Shown here: positions 1 through 8,904 of the stretch, in pieces
How the letters are laid out: each line of letters starts with the position of its first letter
Numbering within the stretch: the first letter of the stretch is position 1
Origin: Chitinimonas viridis
Lineage (GTDB): Bacteria > Pseudomonadota > Gammaproteobacteria > Burkholderiales > Chitinimonadaceae
Assembly (NCBI RefSeq): GCF_030409555.1
Contig: NZ_JAUFPU010000010.1
Location: 88,183 to 152,182, forward strand
Direction of reading: 5' to 3'
Length of the DNA: 64,000 bases
The notes under the pieces: model-generated
What the model was told of the DNA's origin: nothing
Databases searched by the model: none
What the model saw: only the letters and a program-made list of their open reading frames with translations
Position numbers and translations under genes: made by a program

Positions 1-118
1 AGCGCGAAGCGCTGCCGTAGGCCATGCCGGGTTCGATGACTGCTTGCGGACGCAGGGCATGTGCCTGCTTGAATACGACGGATTCTGCGTGGGTGCGGGG
101 CTTGGTGATGAAGGGCAT
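1..118 (-). CDS. N-terminal 39 codons of an unidentified protein (partial)
   Basis: A minus-strand open frame starts at ATG 118-116 and runs off the left edge without a stop. Its product begins MPFITKPRTHAESVVFKQAH and continues for about 39 residues. I do not recognise the family and see no signal peptide or membrane segment. It is transcribed away from the glucose importer operon, so it shares the roughly 395-bp intergenic region with it and could be functionally linked, for example as a sugar-metabolism or regulatory gene; that is inference only. No convincing Shine-Dalgarno sequence precedes the ATG, so the frame itself is not certain. Confidence 0.4.
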   Translation of the reverse strand, partial: MPFITKPRTHAESVVFKQAHALRPQAVIEPGMAYGSASR

Positions 119-513
119 CGAATGGGTAAGGATATCGGCTCAGTTATATGTCATAAATTTTACCACTGAGACGCAGCTGGCTGCTTGGTACCAATACCAG
201 TGCGCGGTGCCGGGTTGCGGTGGTGGGTTGCAAGCAGGCCGGGGTGGCGACCGACTGTGTAACAAAACAAGATGTTGCCCAGTTGGCTATGACTAAGTGT
301 ACCCCACACCACAGTGGGCCTTGCCCCGATGCTGTGCTGCGATCGCCTTGAAATGGAGCACAGGCTGGAGCTTTGCGCTTTCATGGTGCAATGCAATATT
401 GAAACTTACTGAAAACTTACAAAAATCCTTCACAAAGCTTACATGCGTAGTTATATTTCGCTCCAGTCGTGTGCATGACGCAGCCGACCTAATTCAAATA
501 AGGAGTGAGACAG
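119..513. other. Intergenic region between the partial gene and gtsA
   Basis: This 395-bp stretch has no convincing coding frame. Its right half is AT-rich and carries the predicted gtsA promoter (429-457) and the direct repeat of ACTTAC near 402-420. It would also hold the promoter of the divergent partial gene. I could not recognise a specific operator. Confidence 0.6.
429..457 (+). promoter_or_regulatory. Predicted sigma-70 promoter of the gts operon
   Basis: TTCACA at 429-434 and TATATT at 452-457 are separated by exactly 17 bp. Each differs from the consensus by one base. A start near 464 would give a leader of about 50 nt before gtsA. Confidence 0.65.
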
Positions 514-1755
514 ATGCAACCCCGTCGCCTGACCCTGGCATTGGCCGCCGCCTGTGTGCTTTCCCTCCCAGCCTCTGCCGGTACTGTTGAAGTGCTGCAC
601 TGGTGGACTTCCGGTGGCGAGGCCAAGTCCGCCGCTGAACTGAAGAAAATGATAGAGGCCAAGGGCCATACTTGGAAGGACTTCGCCGTGGCCGGCGGTG
701 GTGGCGACAATGCCATGACCGTACTGAAGACCCGCGTGGTATCGGGCAATCCGCCCGTGGCTGCCCAGGTGAAGGGGCCTGCCATCCAGGAATGGGCTGC
801 CGAAGGCGTGCTGGCCAATCTGGACGGTGTATCGGCGACGGAGAAGTGGGACACCCTGCTGCCGCCCGTGGTGGCCAATGTGATGAAGTACAAGGGCCAT
901 TACGTGGCCGTGCCGGTGAACGTACACCGCGTCAACTGGATGTGGGCCAATCCTGAAGTTTTCAAGAAGGCCGGCGTGCAGCCACCCAAGACCTGGGATG
1001 AGTTCCCTGCCGTGGCAGAGAAGCTGCAAAAGGCCGGCTTCATTCCGGTGGCCCATGGTGGCCAGCCCTGGCAGGACAACACGGTATTCGAATCGATCGC
1101 TTTGGGTGTGGGCGGTGCCGACTACTACAACAAGGCTTTCGTGAAGCTGGACCCGGCGGCCATCAACAGCGCCACCACCATCAAGGCCTTCGATACCCTG
1201 CGCATGGTGCGCAAGTACATGGACAAGGACATGCCGGGCCGCGACTGGAATCTGGCGACGTCCATGGTGATCAACGGCAAGGCTGCCATGCAATTCATGG
1301 GTGACTGGGCCAAGGGTGAGTTCGCCGCCGCTGGCAAGAAGCCCGGTACCGATTATCTCTGCCTGGCTGCACCGGGTACGGCCAATGCCTTCACCTTCAA
1401 TATCGACTCCTTTATCGTCTTTGCGCAGAAGAACAAGGATCTCAAGGCGACTTCCGATTTTGCCTCCACCGTGCTGTCCACGCCTTTCCAGGAAGTGTTC
1501 AACCAGAACAAGGGCTCTGTCCCGGTGCGCCTGGGGCACGACATGAGCAAGTTTGACGACTGCGCCAAGAAATCGGCGGCCGATTTCGTGGCTTCCAACA
1601 AGTCGGGCGGCCTGGTGCCTTCCTTTGCCCATCAAATGGCCCAGCCATCTGCCGCACAAGGTGCTATCCAGGATGTGGTGTCGAGTTTCATGAACTCGAA
1701 CATGAGCAGCAAGGATGCCGTTGCCAAGTTGCTGGCTGCTGCCAAGAAGCGCTAA
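514..1755 (+). CDS. gtsA: Glucose/mannose-type sugar ABC transporter, periplasmic binding protein
   Basis: This is a 413-residue extracytoplasmic solute-binding protein of the MalE-like family that captures sugar in the periplasm. It starts with a Sec signal peptide, [19 protein letters not shown] ending at ASA. The mature protein opens with [14 protein letters not shown] and contains [11 protein letters not shown] and [16 protein letters not shown], segments typical of the Pseudomonas GtsA glucose-binding group. ATG 514 was chosen over the in-frame GTG at 505 because AGGAG at 501-505 lies 8 nt before it. It is the first gene of an operon with two permeases and an ATPase, followed by a terminator. 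The sugar specificity (glucose or mannose) is inferred from the family. Confidence 0.9.
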   Translation: MQPRRLTLALAAACVLSLPASAGTVEVLHWWTSGGEAKSAAELKKMIEAKGHTWKDFAVAGGGGDNAMTVLKTRVVSGNPPVAAQVKGPAIQEWAAEGVLANLDGVSATEKWDTLLPPVVANVMKYKGHYVAVPVNVHRVNWMWANPEVFKKAGVQPPKTWDEFPAVAEKLQKAGFIPVAHGGQPWQDNTVFESIALGVGGADYYNKAFVKLDPAAINSATTIKAFDTLRMVRKYMDKDMPGRDWNLATSMVINGKAAMQFMGDWAKGEFAAAGKKPGTDYLCLAAPGTANAFTFNIDSFIVFAQKNKDLKATSDFASTVLSTPFQEVFNQNKGSVPVRLGHDMSKFDDCAKKSAADFVASNKSGGLVPSFAHQMAQPSAAQGAIQDVVSSFMNSNMSSKDAVAKLLAAAKKR

Positions 1756-1956
1756 GCGCTGCGCCGCCAGCAGCGCTGGTGTCGTGACGGGTTGCCGTGG
1801 GCAAGCGTCCCGCTTTGTCCTGCGGCCAGGCCTGTGCCTGATAAGTACAACAAGCAGTAAATAACTCGCGCCAGCGAGGAGTGAACGCTCCGGCAGGCCT
1901 GTACGGCTGCCGGAGTCCCCTACCCGCTGTTTTTCCAACCTGCACAAGGAGACGCC

Positions 1957-2868
1957 ATGACTGCTTCCCGTCAAGGCGCACCCGGTTTTTCGTTAAGCCG
2001 GCTCGCCGATGTGATCCTGCCCAAGCTGGTGCTGGCGCCTACGGTGCTGGCCTGCCTGGTCGGCTTTTATGTATTCATAGGTTGGACGGCCTGGTTGTCG
2101 TTCACCGAATCCCGCCTGCTGCCACGCTATGAGTGGGCAGGCTTTGTCCAGTATGTCGAGCTGTTCGGCAATGAGCGCTGGTGGGGCGCCATGCAGAACC
2201 TGGGCATCTTTGGTGGTCTGTTCATCCTGGTCAGCCTGGCCCTGGGCCTCTTGATGGCCGTGCTGCTGGATCAGAAGATCCGCTTTGAGGGCGCCATCCG
2301 TACGCTCTATCTCTACCCCATGGCGCTGAGCTTCATCGTGACCGGCACCGCCTGGAAATGGATATTGAACCCCGGCCTGGGCCTGGAAAAGATGGCGCAT
2401 GACTGGGGTTTTACCGGCGTCACCTTCGATTGGATCATCAACCCCGACTTCGCCATCTACACCGTGGTCATTGCCGGTGTGTGGCAGTCCTCGGGCTTTG
2501 TGATGGCCTTGTTCCTGGCGGGCCTGCGCGGGGTGGACGACAGCATCATCAAGGCGGCACAGATGGATGGCGCCTCACTGCCGACCATTTACACCCGCAT
2601 CATCATCCCCAGCCTGCGGCCGGTGTTCCTGAGTGCTTTCATGATACTGGCGCACATCGCGGTCAAGAGCTTTGACCTGGTGATGGCTCTGACCGGCGGC
2701 GGCCCCGGCTTTGCCACCGATCTGCCGTCCATCTTCATGTACCAGCATGGCTTTACCCGGGGCCAGCTTGGTCTAGGTGCCGCCAGCGCCATGATGATGC
2801 TGTTCACTGCCTGCGCCGTGGTCATGCCGCTGCTGTATTCCGAACTGAGGAGGGAGCGTCGTGGCTGA
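1957..2868 (+). CDS. gtsB: Sugar ABC transporter permease (MalF-type)
   Basis: This 303-residue inner-membrane permease is one of two subunits forming the sugar channel. It shows about six hydrophobic segments and a MalF-like EAA loop around KAAQMDGASLPTIYTRIIIPSL, the contact site for the ATPase. ATG 1957 is preceded by an AAGGAG motif at about 1946-1951. A 201-bp gap separates it from gtsA, longer than the other gaps in the operon; such gaps often hold processing or stabilising sites that raise binding-protein levels, but I saw no strong hairpin. It overlaps gtsC by 8 bp. Confidence 0.9.
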   Translation: MTASRQGAPGFSLSRLADVILPKLVLAPTVLACLVGFYVFIGWTAWLSFTESRLLPRYEWAGFVQYVELFGNERWWGAMQNLGIFGGLFILVSLALGLLMAVLLDQKIRFEGAIRTLYLYPMALSFIVTGTAWKWILNPGLGLEKMAHDWGFTGVTFDWIINPDFAIYTVVIAGVWQSSGFVMALFLAGLRGVDDSIIKAAQMDGASLPTIYTRIIIPSLRPVFLSAFMILAHIAVKSFDLVMALTGGGPGFATDLPSIFMYQHGFTRGQLGLGAASAMMMLFTACAVVMPLLYSELRRERRG

Positions 2869-3733
2869 TTACCAACAATCCCTGCAGGCAAAGCTCATAC
2901 GCTTCGGCATCTATGCTGTGCTGGTGCTGATGGCCTTGTGGTATCTGGCACCGTTGTACGTGATGCTGAGCACCAGCTTCAAGACCCTCGATGAAATCCG
3001 TGCCGGCAACCTGCTGTCGCTGCCTGGCACCTTCAGCCTGGATGCCTGGAGCGCAGCCTGGTCCACCGCCTGTACCGGGGTGGAGTGTGGCGGCATGAAG
3101 AGCTATTTCGCCAACAGCCTCAAGATGATGATACCGGCGGTGCTTATCTCCACCCTGGTGGGGGCCTTCAATGGCTACATCCTGTCGATGTGGCGATTCA
3201 AGGGCTCGGACATGTTCTTCATGGCCTTGCTGATTGGCACCTTCCTGCCCTTCCAGGTGGTGATACTGCCCATGGCCCAGGTGCTGGGCTGGCTGCAGCT
3301 GGAGAACAGTACCGGTCGGCTGGTGCTGGTGCATGTGATCTACGGCCTGCAGTTCACTACGCTGTTCTTCCGTAACTACTACGTGACAGTGCCGGGCGAA
3401 CTGGTCAAGGCAGCGCGCATAGACGGCGCGGGTTTCTTCCGCATCTTCTTCAAGATACTGCTGCCCATCTCGGTGCCCACCATCATGGTGTGCCTGATCT
3501 GGCAGACCACGCAGATCTGGAACGACTACCTGTTCGGCGTGGTGTTCAGCTCGGGCGAGGGCCAGCCCATGACGGTGGCGCTCAACAACCTGGTGAACAC
3601 CAGTACCGGTGTGAAGCAATACAACGTGGACATGGCCGCCGCCATCATCGCGGCCTTGCCTACCCTGCTGGTGTACATGGTAGGCGGCAAATATTTTGTG
3701 CGCGGGCTGACTGCCGGCGCGGTAAAGGGCTAA
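2861..3733 (+). CDS. gtsC: Sugar ABC transporter permease (MalG-type)
   Basis: This 290-residue partner permease of GtsB has an N-terminal membrane segment ([17 protein letters not shown]) followed by about five more. The EAA loop reads around [20 protein letters not shown], where the ATP-binding subunit docks. It starts at GTG 2861, inside the end of gtsB, with an AGGAGGG ribosome site at about 2849-2855, so translation is probably coupled to gtsB. The family (binding-protein-dependent sugar permease, MalG/ThuG type) is clear from sequence and context. Confidence 0.9.
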   Translation: MADYQQSLQAKLIRFGIYAVLVLMALWYLAPLYVMLSTSFKTLDEIRAGNLLSLPGTFSLDAWSAAWSTACTGVECGGMKSYFANSLKMMIPAVLISTLVGAFNGYILSMWRFKGSDMFFMALLIGTFLPFQVVILPMAQVLGWLQLENSTGRLVLVHVIYGLQFTTLFFRNYYVTVPGELVKAARIDGAGFFRIFFKILLPISVPTIMVCLIWQTTQIWNDYLFGVVFSSGEGQPMTVALNNLVNTSTGVKQYNVDMAAAIIAALPTLLVYMVGGKYFVRGLTAGAVKG

Positions 3734-3803
3734 CCGAGGACAGGCAGGCGGTGCCGGCACCCTGCCCAGGCGCCCTACCTGCCCAACCTTGCGGAGAATC
3801 GAC

Positions 3804-4916
3804 ATGGGCGCACTCAGCATACGCAACGTCAAGAAGAGCTTTGGCAACACCCACATACTCAAGGGCATAGACCTGGAGATAGAAAAGGGCCAGTTCCTGA
3901 TCCTGGTCGGCCCCTCTGGCTGTGGCAAATCCACCCTGCTTAATATGATCGCCGGCCTCGACGACATTACCTCCGGCGAGATTGCCATCGGTGACCGGGT
4001 GGTCAACAAGCTGTCACCCAAGGATCGCGACATCGCCATGGTGTTCCAGAGCTATGCGCTGTATCCCAATATGACGGTGCGCAAGAATATCGCCTTTGGC
4101 CTGGATATCCGCAAGGTGCCCAAGCCCGAGCAGGAGGAAATCATCGCCAGGGTGGCCAAGACCCTGCAGATAGAGCACCTGCTTGACCGCAAGCCCATGC
4201 AGTTGTCGGGTGGCCAGCGCCAGCGTGTGGCCATGGGCCGGGCGCTGGCCCGCAACCCCACCCTGTTTCTGTTCGATGAGCCGCTCTCCAACCTTGATGC
4301 CAAGCTGCGGGTGGAGATGCGCTCCGAGATCAAGTTGCTGCACCAGCGCTTGGGCACGACCATCGTGTATGTGACCCACGACCAGATCGAAGCGATGACC
4401 CTGGGCGACCGCATTGCCGTGATGAAGGATGGCGAAGTGCGCCAGTTCGGCTCGCCCCAGCAAATCTACGATGCCCCGGCTGATCTCTATGTGGCAGGCT
4501 TTATTGGTTCGCCATCGATGAACTTCATCCCGGTGCAACTGCGCGAGGAGGATGGCCATGCTGTGGTGGAGCTGGACAATGGCCGTGCCGTGCAGAAGGT
4601 CAGGCTGAGCCCCATCAGCGACAGCCAGCGGGCCTTTGTGGGCAAGCAGGTGGTTTTGGGCATACGGCCGGAACAACTGACTGACCCCGAAAGCGCCCAC
4701 AGCGAGCACGGCAATCTGCAGACCCTGCAGGCCACCGTGGCCATCACCGAACCGACCGGCCCCGATACCCTGGTGACCGTCACCTTCAATGGCATCAAGA
4801 CGGTTGCTCGCTGCCATCCCCGCGCAGCTGGCGCGCCCGGCCAGCAGGTGGAGCTGACACTGGACCCCACCAAGGCGCTTTTGTTCGATCCGACTAGCGA
4901 GAAACGCCTAGCCTGA
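3804..4916 (+). CDS. gtsD: Sugar ABC transporter ATP-binding protein (MalK/UgpC type)
   Basis: This 370-residue cytoplasmic ATPase drives the importer. It has a Walker A motif GPSGCGKST at residues 36-44, the Q-loop near [10 protein letters not shown], the ABC signature LSGGQRQRV, Walker [13 protein letters not shown] and the switch histidine in VTHDQ. The C-terminal 130 residues form the OB-fold regulatory extension typical of MalK/UgpC (GIRPEQL). ATG 3804 is supported by GGAGA at 3793-3797. An in-frame TTG at 3789 is less likely. It ends the operon just before a terminator. Confidence 0.92.
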   Translation: MGALSIRNVKKSFGNTHILKGIDLEIEKGQFLILVGPSGCGKSTLLNMIAGLDDITSGEIAIGDRVVNKLSPKDRDIAMVFQSYALYPNMTVRKNIAFGLDIRKVPKPEQEEIIARVAKTLQIEHLLDRKPMQLSGGQRQRVAMGRALARNPTLFLFDEPLSNLDAKLRVEMRSEIKLLHQRLGTTIVYVTHDQIEAMTLGDRIAVMKDGEVRQFGSPQQIYDAPADLYVAGFIGSPSMNFIPVQLREEDGHAVVELDNGRAVQKVRLSPISDSQRAFVGKQVVLGIRPEQLTDPESAHSEHGNLQTLQATVAITEPTGPDTLVTVTFNGIKTVARCHPRAAGAPGQQVELTLDPTKALLFDPTSEKRLA

Positions 4917-4950
4917 TTACTACCGTGTTTTACTTAGGGTCTCACTTCGG

Positions 4951-4980
4951 GGGCGCATCGCAAGGTGCGCCCGTTTTTTT
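4951..4980 (+). terminator. Rho-independent terminator of the gts operon
   Basis: Perfect 7-bp arms GGGCGCA (4951-4957) and TGCGCCC (4966-4972) enclose an 8-nt loop and are followed by a run of seven T residues. It lies 35 bp after the gtsD stop. Confidence 0.9.
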
Positions 4981-5200
4981 GGTGGGAGTCCTGCGGCGCG
5001 TGGTGCAGGCTATGCGGTGCTGGGCGAGGAGCCTGCTCCGCAATGTCTGGCGTGCTTGCTGCTGGGTTCAGACCTGACGCGAATCAGCTTCAACGTTACG
5101 AAGCCGAAGCAGGGTGTGAGGCGCTGTGCTCCAGGGGGTAGCGTATGGCGATAAGTCCCGCTTCGGTTTGTACCCAAGTATTTGAGTTTTGCCACTTTGC

Positions 5201-5875
5201 CTAATAGGCGCGCGCTAGTTTTTGCTCCAGCTTGCGTTGCAGTCGCTCCAGCAGGGCGCTCAAGGCCCAGTAGATGGCGGCGGCGGCCAGGTAGAGCGGC
5301 AGTGGCTGGAAGGTGGTGGAGATCAGCTCCTTGGTGGCCAGCATCAACTCGGTGACGGCGATGACCGATACCAGCGAGGTGTCCTTGATCAGGCTGATCA
5401 GGGTGTTGCCCATGCTGGGCAGGGCCAGGCGCAAGGCTTGGGGGGCGATGATGTAGCGCAGGCTTTGGGCCCGGCCGAACCCCAGGCTGCTGGCGGCTAG
5501 CCACTGTCCCTGCGGCACGCCGTTGATGGCGCCCCGCAGGCTTTCGGCCAGGTAGGCGCCGGCATTCAGGCTGAGCGCCAGCACGCCGGCGGTGAGCGGC
5601 TCGAACTGTAGGCCGACGCTGGGCAGGCCGTAGTAGATGACGAATACCTGCACCAGCAGCGGCGTGCCCCTGAAGGCGCTGACATAGGTATCAAGCAGGT
5701 ATTGCAGCCAGCGTGGCCCCAGCAGGCGCAGGGTGGCGACGATGCTGGCCAGCAGCAGGCCGCCCACCATGGCTGACAGGGCAAAGACCAGGGTCCAGCC
5801 GGTGGCCTTGAACAGGATGGGTGCGGCGTCCAGCAGCAGGGTGTAAAGCTCAGTCATCGTGGTAGGGTGTTCCAT
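5201..5875 (-). CDS. Polar amino acid (probably cystine) ABC transporter permease
   Basis: This 224-residue HisM/GlnP-family inner-membrane permease has about five hydrophobic segments. Conserved stretches are FRGTPLLVQ and the EAA-like loop QSLRYIIAPQALRLALPS, the ATPase contact site. It lies 70 bp downstream of its probable binding-protein gene on the same strand. Neither the ATG at 5875 nor the in-frame ATG at 5857 has a good ribosome site; the longer form is given. No ATP-binding gene follows, since the next plus-strand feature is the gts terminator, so the ATPase must be encoded elsewhere. Cystine as substrate is inferred from the neighbour. Confidence 0.88.
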   Translation of the reverse strand: MEHPTTMTELYTLLLDAAPILFKATGWTLVFALSAMVGGLLLASIVATLRLLGPRWLQYLLDTYVSAFRGTPLLVQVFVIYYGLPSVGLQFEPLTAGVLALSLNAGAYLAESLRGAINGVPQGQWLAASSLGFGRAQSLRYIIAPQALRLALPSMGNTLISLIKDTSLVSVIAVTELMLATKELISTTFQPLPLYLAAAAIYWALSALLERLQRKLEQKLARAY

Positions 5876-5884
5876 TCAATGGCA

Positions 5885-5915
5885 GGCGGCCGCCAACCTG
5901 TCGGTTGCGGCCGCC
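5885..5915 (-). other. Intercistronic hairpin between binding protein and permease genes
   Basis: GGCGGCCGC-C-AACC at 5885-5898 pairs with GGTTGCGGCCGCC at 5903-5915, a 13-bp GC-rich stem with one bulged base and a TGTC loop. There is no T-run on the minus strand. It fits an mRNA-stabilising or partial-termination element that keeps binding protein more abundant than permease; that role is inferred. Confidence 0.6.
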
Positions 5916-5945
5916 GTGCTGTGCCAGCGCTGCTACAGCATAGTA

Positions 5946-6731
5946 TCAACTGGCGTTCAGTGGCCGGCTGACATCGCGTTCAAAGTACTTGATCGATATC
6001 TTGCGGAAGGTGCCATCTGCCTTGATATCGGCCAGGGCCTTGTCGAGCGCCGCGCCAAACCGTGGGTTGCCCTTGAGATAAGGGATGGCACTGCCTTCAA
6101 CCGAGCCGACACCCGCGCCACCCTTGAGCGGCAGCTTGGCCTGCTTGACCAGATAGGGTACCAGCAGGCTGTCGTTCAAGGCGGCATCCACCCGGCCCAG
6201 CGCCAGGTCCTGCAGGTATTCGGCGGCGCTGGGGTAGGTCTTGACCTCGACACCCTCGACGGCCTTGGCCAGGTCGGCATAGTTGCTGCCTTGGCCTACG
6301 CCCAGCTTCTTCCCTTTCAGGTCGGCCAGACTCTTGAACTGGCGCTTTTCGTCCTTGCGCACGATCAGCTGGGCGCTGGAGAGGGTGTAGGGCTGGGTGA
6401 AGTCGAAAATCTCCCGCCGCTTGTCGGTGGCGGATACCTGGTTGACGATCACATCGTATTTACCTGCCTGCAGGCCGGCCAGGATGCCACTCCATTCGCT
6501 GGTGATGAACTCGGGCTTGAGCCCCAGTTTTTGCGCCAGGGCACGGCCGATCTCCACATCGAAGCCATCCAGCTCGCCCTTGGTATTCTTGAAGTTGAAG
6601 GGGGGGTAAGTGCCTTCCAGGGCGATTTTCAGCGTGCCGCGCTGCTTCACGGTATCGAGCAGGTCGGCAGCGCCGGCGGTAGCGGCCAGGGCGACAGCCA
6701 GCAGGGTGGTAAGGAAAGTGCGCTTGTTCAT
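5946..6731 (-). CDS. Cystine-type amino acid ABC transporter, periplasmic binding protein
   Basis: This 261-residue periplasmic binding protein belongs to solute-binding family 3. The signal peptide is MNKRTFLTTLLAVALAATAG, cleaved near AGA/AD. Family landmarks are EGTYPPFNF, GFDVEIG, NQVSATDKRREIFDFTQPY, GVGQGSNY and YLQDLALGRVDA. These resemble the E. coli cystine-binding protein FliY/TcyJ more than glutamine- or arginine-binding proteins, so cystine is the best guess. A GAGAGGA ribosome site precedes ATG 6731. It forms a two-gene minus-strand operon with the permease; no ATPase is present. Confidence 0.88.
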   Translation of the reverse strand: MNKRTFLTTLLAVALAATAGAADLLDTVKQRGTLKIALEGTYPPFNFKNTKGELDGFDVEIGRALAQKLGLKPEFITSEWSGILAGLQAGKYDVIVNQVSATDKRREIFDFTQPYTLSSAQLIVRKDEKRQFKSLADLKGKKLGVGQGSNYADLAKAVEGVEVKTYPSAAEYLQDLALGRVDAALNDSLLVPYLVKQAKLPLKGGAGVGSVEGSAIPYLKGNPRFGAALDKALADIKADGTFRKISIKYFERDVSRPLNAS

Positions 6732-7172
6732 ATGCTGTCCTCTCTAGGGGGTGGCAGGGATATATCAAGAATCAAGATGTTCGGGCCTTGCGGTAAGCGG
6801 TGCCTGACTGTGCTGGCCAAGCATAAGGGGTATCTTAAACTGTACAAAAAGTTATATTGAATGAATTTTTAATTCGTTTTGTGAATATCAAATCTGGCCG
6901 ATGCTACATCCCAGGTGCTGCATCGGCACCCAGCCAGAACAGCGACGCTAGCGGCCCGGGTACTGTCAGAAAGATTAGCCCAGTTTGCGAGCGCAAGATC
7001 ACCTACCGCGTTGGGGAGCGCGGCATCTCCTCCCGGTCCCGTCACTCCTGGGGCCGGGAGGGGCAGGTGACCCAGGGCCAGCCTGGGAGCCTGGGGGGTG
7101 CTTGGGGATTCGCGCCGCATGGCTGGCCGGCCGCAGGTAAAATGCGGTTTTCGCCCCGATTGCTGCCTGCCC
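6732..7172. other. Divergent intergenic region before yaaA
   Basis: This stretch has no supported gene. The left part (6830-6895) is strikingly AT-rich and holds the minus-strand promoter candidate. The right part is GC-rich and ends with TAAAAT at 7138-7143, a possible -10 element for yaaA about 30 bp before its start. Open frames across it have no family features. Confidence 0.5.
6820..6847 (-). promoter_or_regulatory. Predicted promoter of the amino acid importer genes
   Basis: On the minus strand TTGTAC (6847-6842) and TATGCT (6825-6820) are 16 bp apart, in an AT-rich patch about 90 bp upstream of the binding-protein gene. Confidence 0.4.
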
Positions 7173-7955
7173 ATGCTGTTTGTCATCTCGCCTGCCAAGA
7201 CCCTCGATTACGATACCCCTGCCCATATAGCCAAGTTCACCAAGCCTGCCTTTACAGAGCAATCGGCCGAGCTGATTGCCTTGCTGCGCCAGAAGACGCC
7301 GGCTGAGATCGGTAGCCTGATGGACATCTCCGAGCCACTGGCTGCGCTCAATGTCTCACGCTACCAGGCTTGGCGGCCGCGCTATACCGCCCACAACAGC
7401 AAGCAGGCGGTACTGGCGTTCATGGGTGACGTCTACGAGGGCCTGGATGCGGCCAGCCTGGATGCGGCTGACCTCGATTACGCCCAGCAGCATCTGCGCA
7501 TCCTGTCAGGCTTGTACGGGGTATTGCGACCGCTGGATCGTATGCAGGCCTACCGGCTGGAGATGGGGACGCGGCTGGCCAATCCGGCGGGCAGCAATCT
7601 GTACGCCTTCTGGGGCGACCGCATTACCGAGGCCTTGAACAAGGAGCTGGCCCACGACAAGCCAGCCGTGCTGGTCAATCTGGCCAGCGACGAGTACTTC
7701 AAGTCTGTCCGGCCCCGCCACCTGAAGGCCAGGCTGGTGGAGTGCGTGTTCGAGGACCGCAAGGGCGAGCAGTACAAGATCATCAGTTTCTACGCCAAGC
7801 GGGCCCGCGGCCTGATGGCGCGCTATGCCCTGACGCGCCGCATCAGCACGGTGGACGGGCTGCGTGATTTTGATGTGGAAGGCTATCGCTACGAGGCGGC
7901 ACTCAGCCAGGAAGACCGGCTGGTATTCCGTCGCGATGCGCCGCCTGCGCGTTGA
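7173..7955 (+). CDS. yaaA: Peroxide stress protein YaaA (DUF328/UPF0246)
   Basis: This 260-residue cytoplasmic protein belongs to the YaaA family, which in E. coli limits intracellular iron and protects DNA and proteins during hydrogen peroxide stress. The N-terminus [16 protein letters not shown] and the later [21 protein letters not shown] and [10 protein letters not shown] segments are hallmarks. ATG 7173 matches the family start; an in-frame upstream extension from 7098 lies in non-conserved sequence. It converges with phzF, with only 4 bp between stop codons and no visible terminator. Confidence 0.93.
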   Translation: MLFVISPAKTLDYDTPAHIAKFTKPAFTEQSAELIALLRQKTPAEIGSLMDISEPLAALNVSRYQAWRPRYTAHNSKQAVLAFMGDVYEGLDAASLDAADLDYAQQHLRILSGLYGVLRPLDRMQAYRLEMGTRLANPAGSNLYAFWGDRITEALNKELAHDKPAVLVNLASDEYFKSVRPRHLKARLVECVFEDRKGEQYKIISFYAKRARGLMARYALTRRISTVDGLRDFDVEGYRYEAALSQEDRLVFRRDAPPAR

Positions 7956-7959
7956 TGCG

Positions 7960-8796
7960 CTACCAGTGCAGCTCGCCGCGCCCTAGCTCCACCACCCGTC
8001 CTCCCACGTAGATGCGCTGGTCGGCGATCTGCAGGCGCAGCACATTGGGGCGGCCCATGGCAGTGCCCTGGCGTATGGTGGCGTTCAGCGCTGCACCACC
8101 CTGGGTAGCCAGCCACCAGCCGCCCAGGTTGGCGGCGGCAGAGCCGGTGCCTGGGTCTTCGCTGATGCCGGTATCGGGCGTCCAGAAAAAGCGTGATTCG
8201 AAACCCTCGTCGGTGCGGGCAAACACATAGACCTTGGCTTTGCCGTCGGCATTGGTGCAGTAGCGGCGTATCAGTTCGCTGTCGGGCCGGCAGGCCTGTA
8301 CTGCCGCCACCGAGTTGAGCTGCAATATGGGCTGTTCGTTGCCACAGCTCACCCACAGGCCAGGGCCGGCGATGGCTGATGCCGGCAGGCCCAGCATGGC
8401 GGCCAGCTGCGTGGAGCTGGCCTCCAGCGGGCGGTTGACCGGTGGCATGGCTTGCAAGGTCCAGCGATCACCGTCTGCCAGGACCGGGATGAGGCCGGCC
8501 TGCATCTCCAGCGTGATGGCGTCGCCTGTGCCCAGCAAGGCTCTGACCACCTGGGCGCTACCCAGGGTAGGGTGGCCAGCGAAGGGCATCTCATACCCTG
8601 GGGTAAAGATACGCACCCGGGCAGTGGCCTGGGTGGAGGGCAGGATAAAAGTGGTTTCTGACAGGTTGAACTGGCGCGCAACCAGTTGCATTTCAGCATC
8701 GGACAGGCCACTGCCATCCTCGATCACCGCCAGGGGATTACCGCCGAATGGGGTCTCGGCAAACACGTTCAGCAGGCGATAGCGTATTGCGGGCAT
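7960..8796 (-). CDS. PhzF family isomerase/epimerase
   Basis: This 278-residue protein belongs to the PhzF (phenazine biosynthesis-like, diaminopimelate-epimerase fold) family. MPAIRYRLLNVFAETPFGGNPLAV and RQFNLSETTF, with the catalytic glutamate in SET, are typical, as are GHPTLGSA and EDPGTGSAAANLGGW. Most members act as isomerases on unknown small molecules; no phenazine genes lie nearby, so the substrate is unknown. ATG 8796 is preceded by AAGGAG with 7-nt spacing, better than an upstream in-frame start at 8829. Confidence 0.9.
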   Translation of the reverse strand: MPAIRYRLLNVFAETPFGGNPLAVIEDGSGLSDAEMQLVARQFNLSETTFILPSTQATARVRIFTPGYEMPFAGHPTLGSAQVVRALLGTGDAITLEMQAGLIPVLADGDRWTLQAMPPVNRPLEASSTQLAAMLGLPASAIAGPGLWVSCGNEQPILQLNSVAAVQACRPDSELIRRYCTNADGKAKVYVFARTDEGFESRFFWTPDTGISEDPGTGSAAANLGGWWLATQGGAALNATIRQGTAMGRPNVLRLQIADQRIYVGGRVVELGRGELHW

Positions 8797-8863
8797 CAAA
8801 CACTCCTTGGCAAGGTGTCCAGGGGACAAAATAGTTCTTCACAGGCGAGAGCACGCTTGGCCG

Positions 8864-8869
8864 TATAAT
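8864..8869 (+). promoter_or_regulatory. Consensus -10 element upstream of pcnB
   Basis: A perfect TATAAT lies 36 bp before the pcnB start. The best -35 match, TTCACA at 8838-8843, is 20 bp away, longer than ideal, so only the -10 is confident. Confidence 0.5.
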
Positions 8870-8904
8870 CGGGCTTCCCGAAGCGCTAACCCTCGAATAA
8901 CACA

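Noticed and set aside
451-1974. 507-codon open frame on the minus strand
   Set aside because: It lies antisense to gtsA, has His/Gly-rich composition without domains, and arises from the biased GC third positions of the true gene.
5859-6860. 333-codon plus-strand frame
   Set aside because: It is antisense to the binding-protein gene, which has a clear signal peptide, ribosome site and family motifs.
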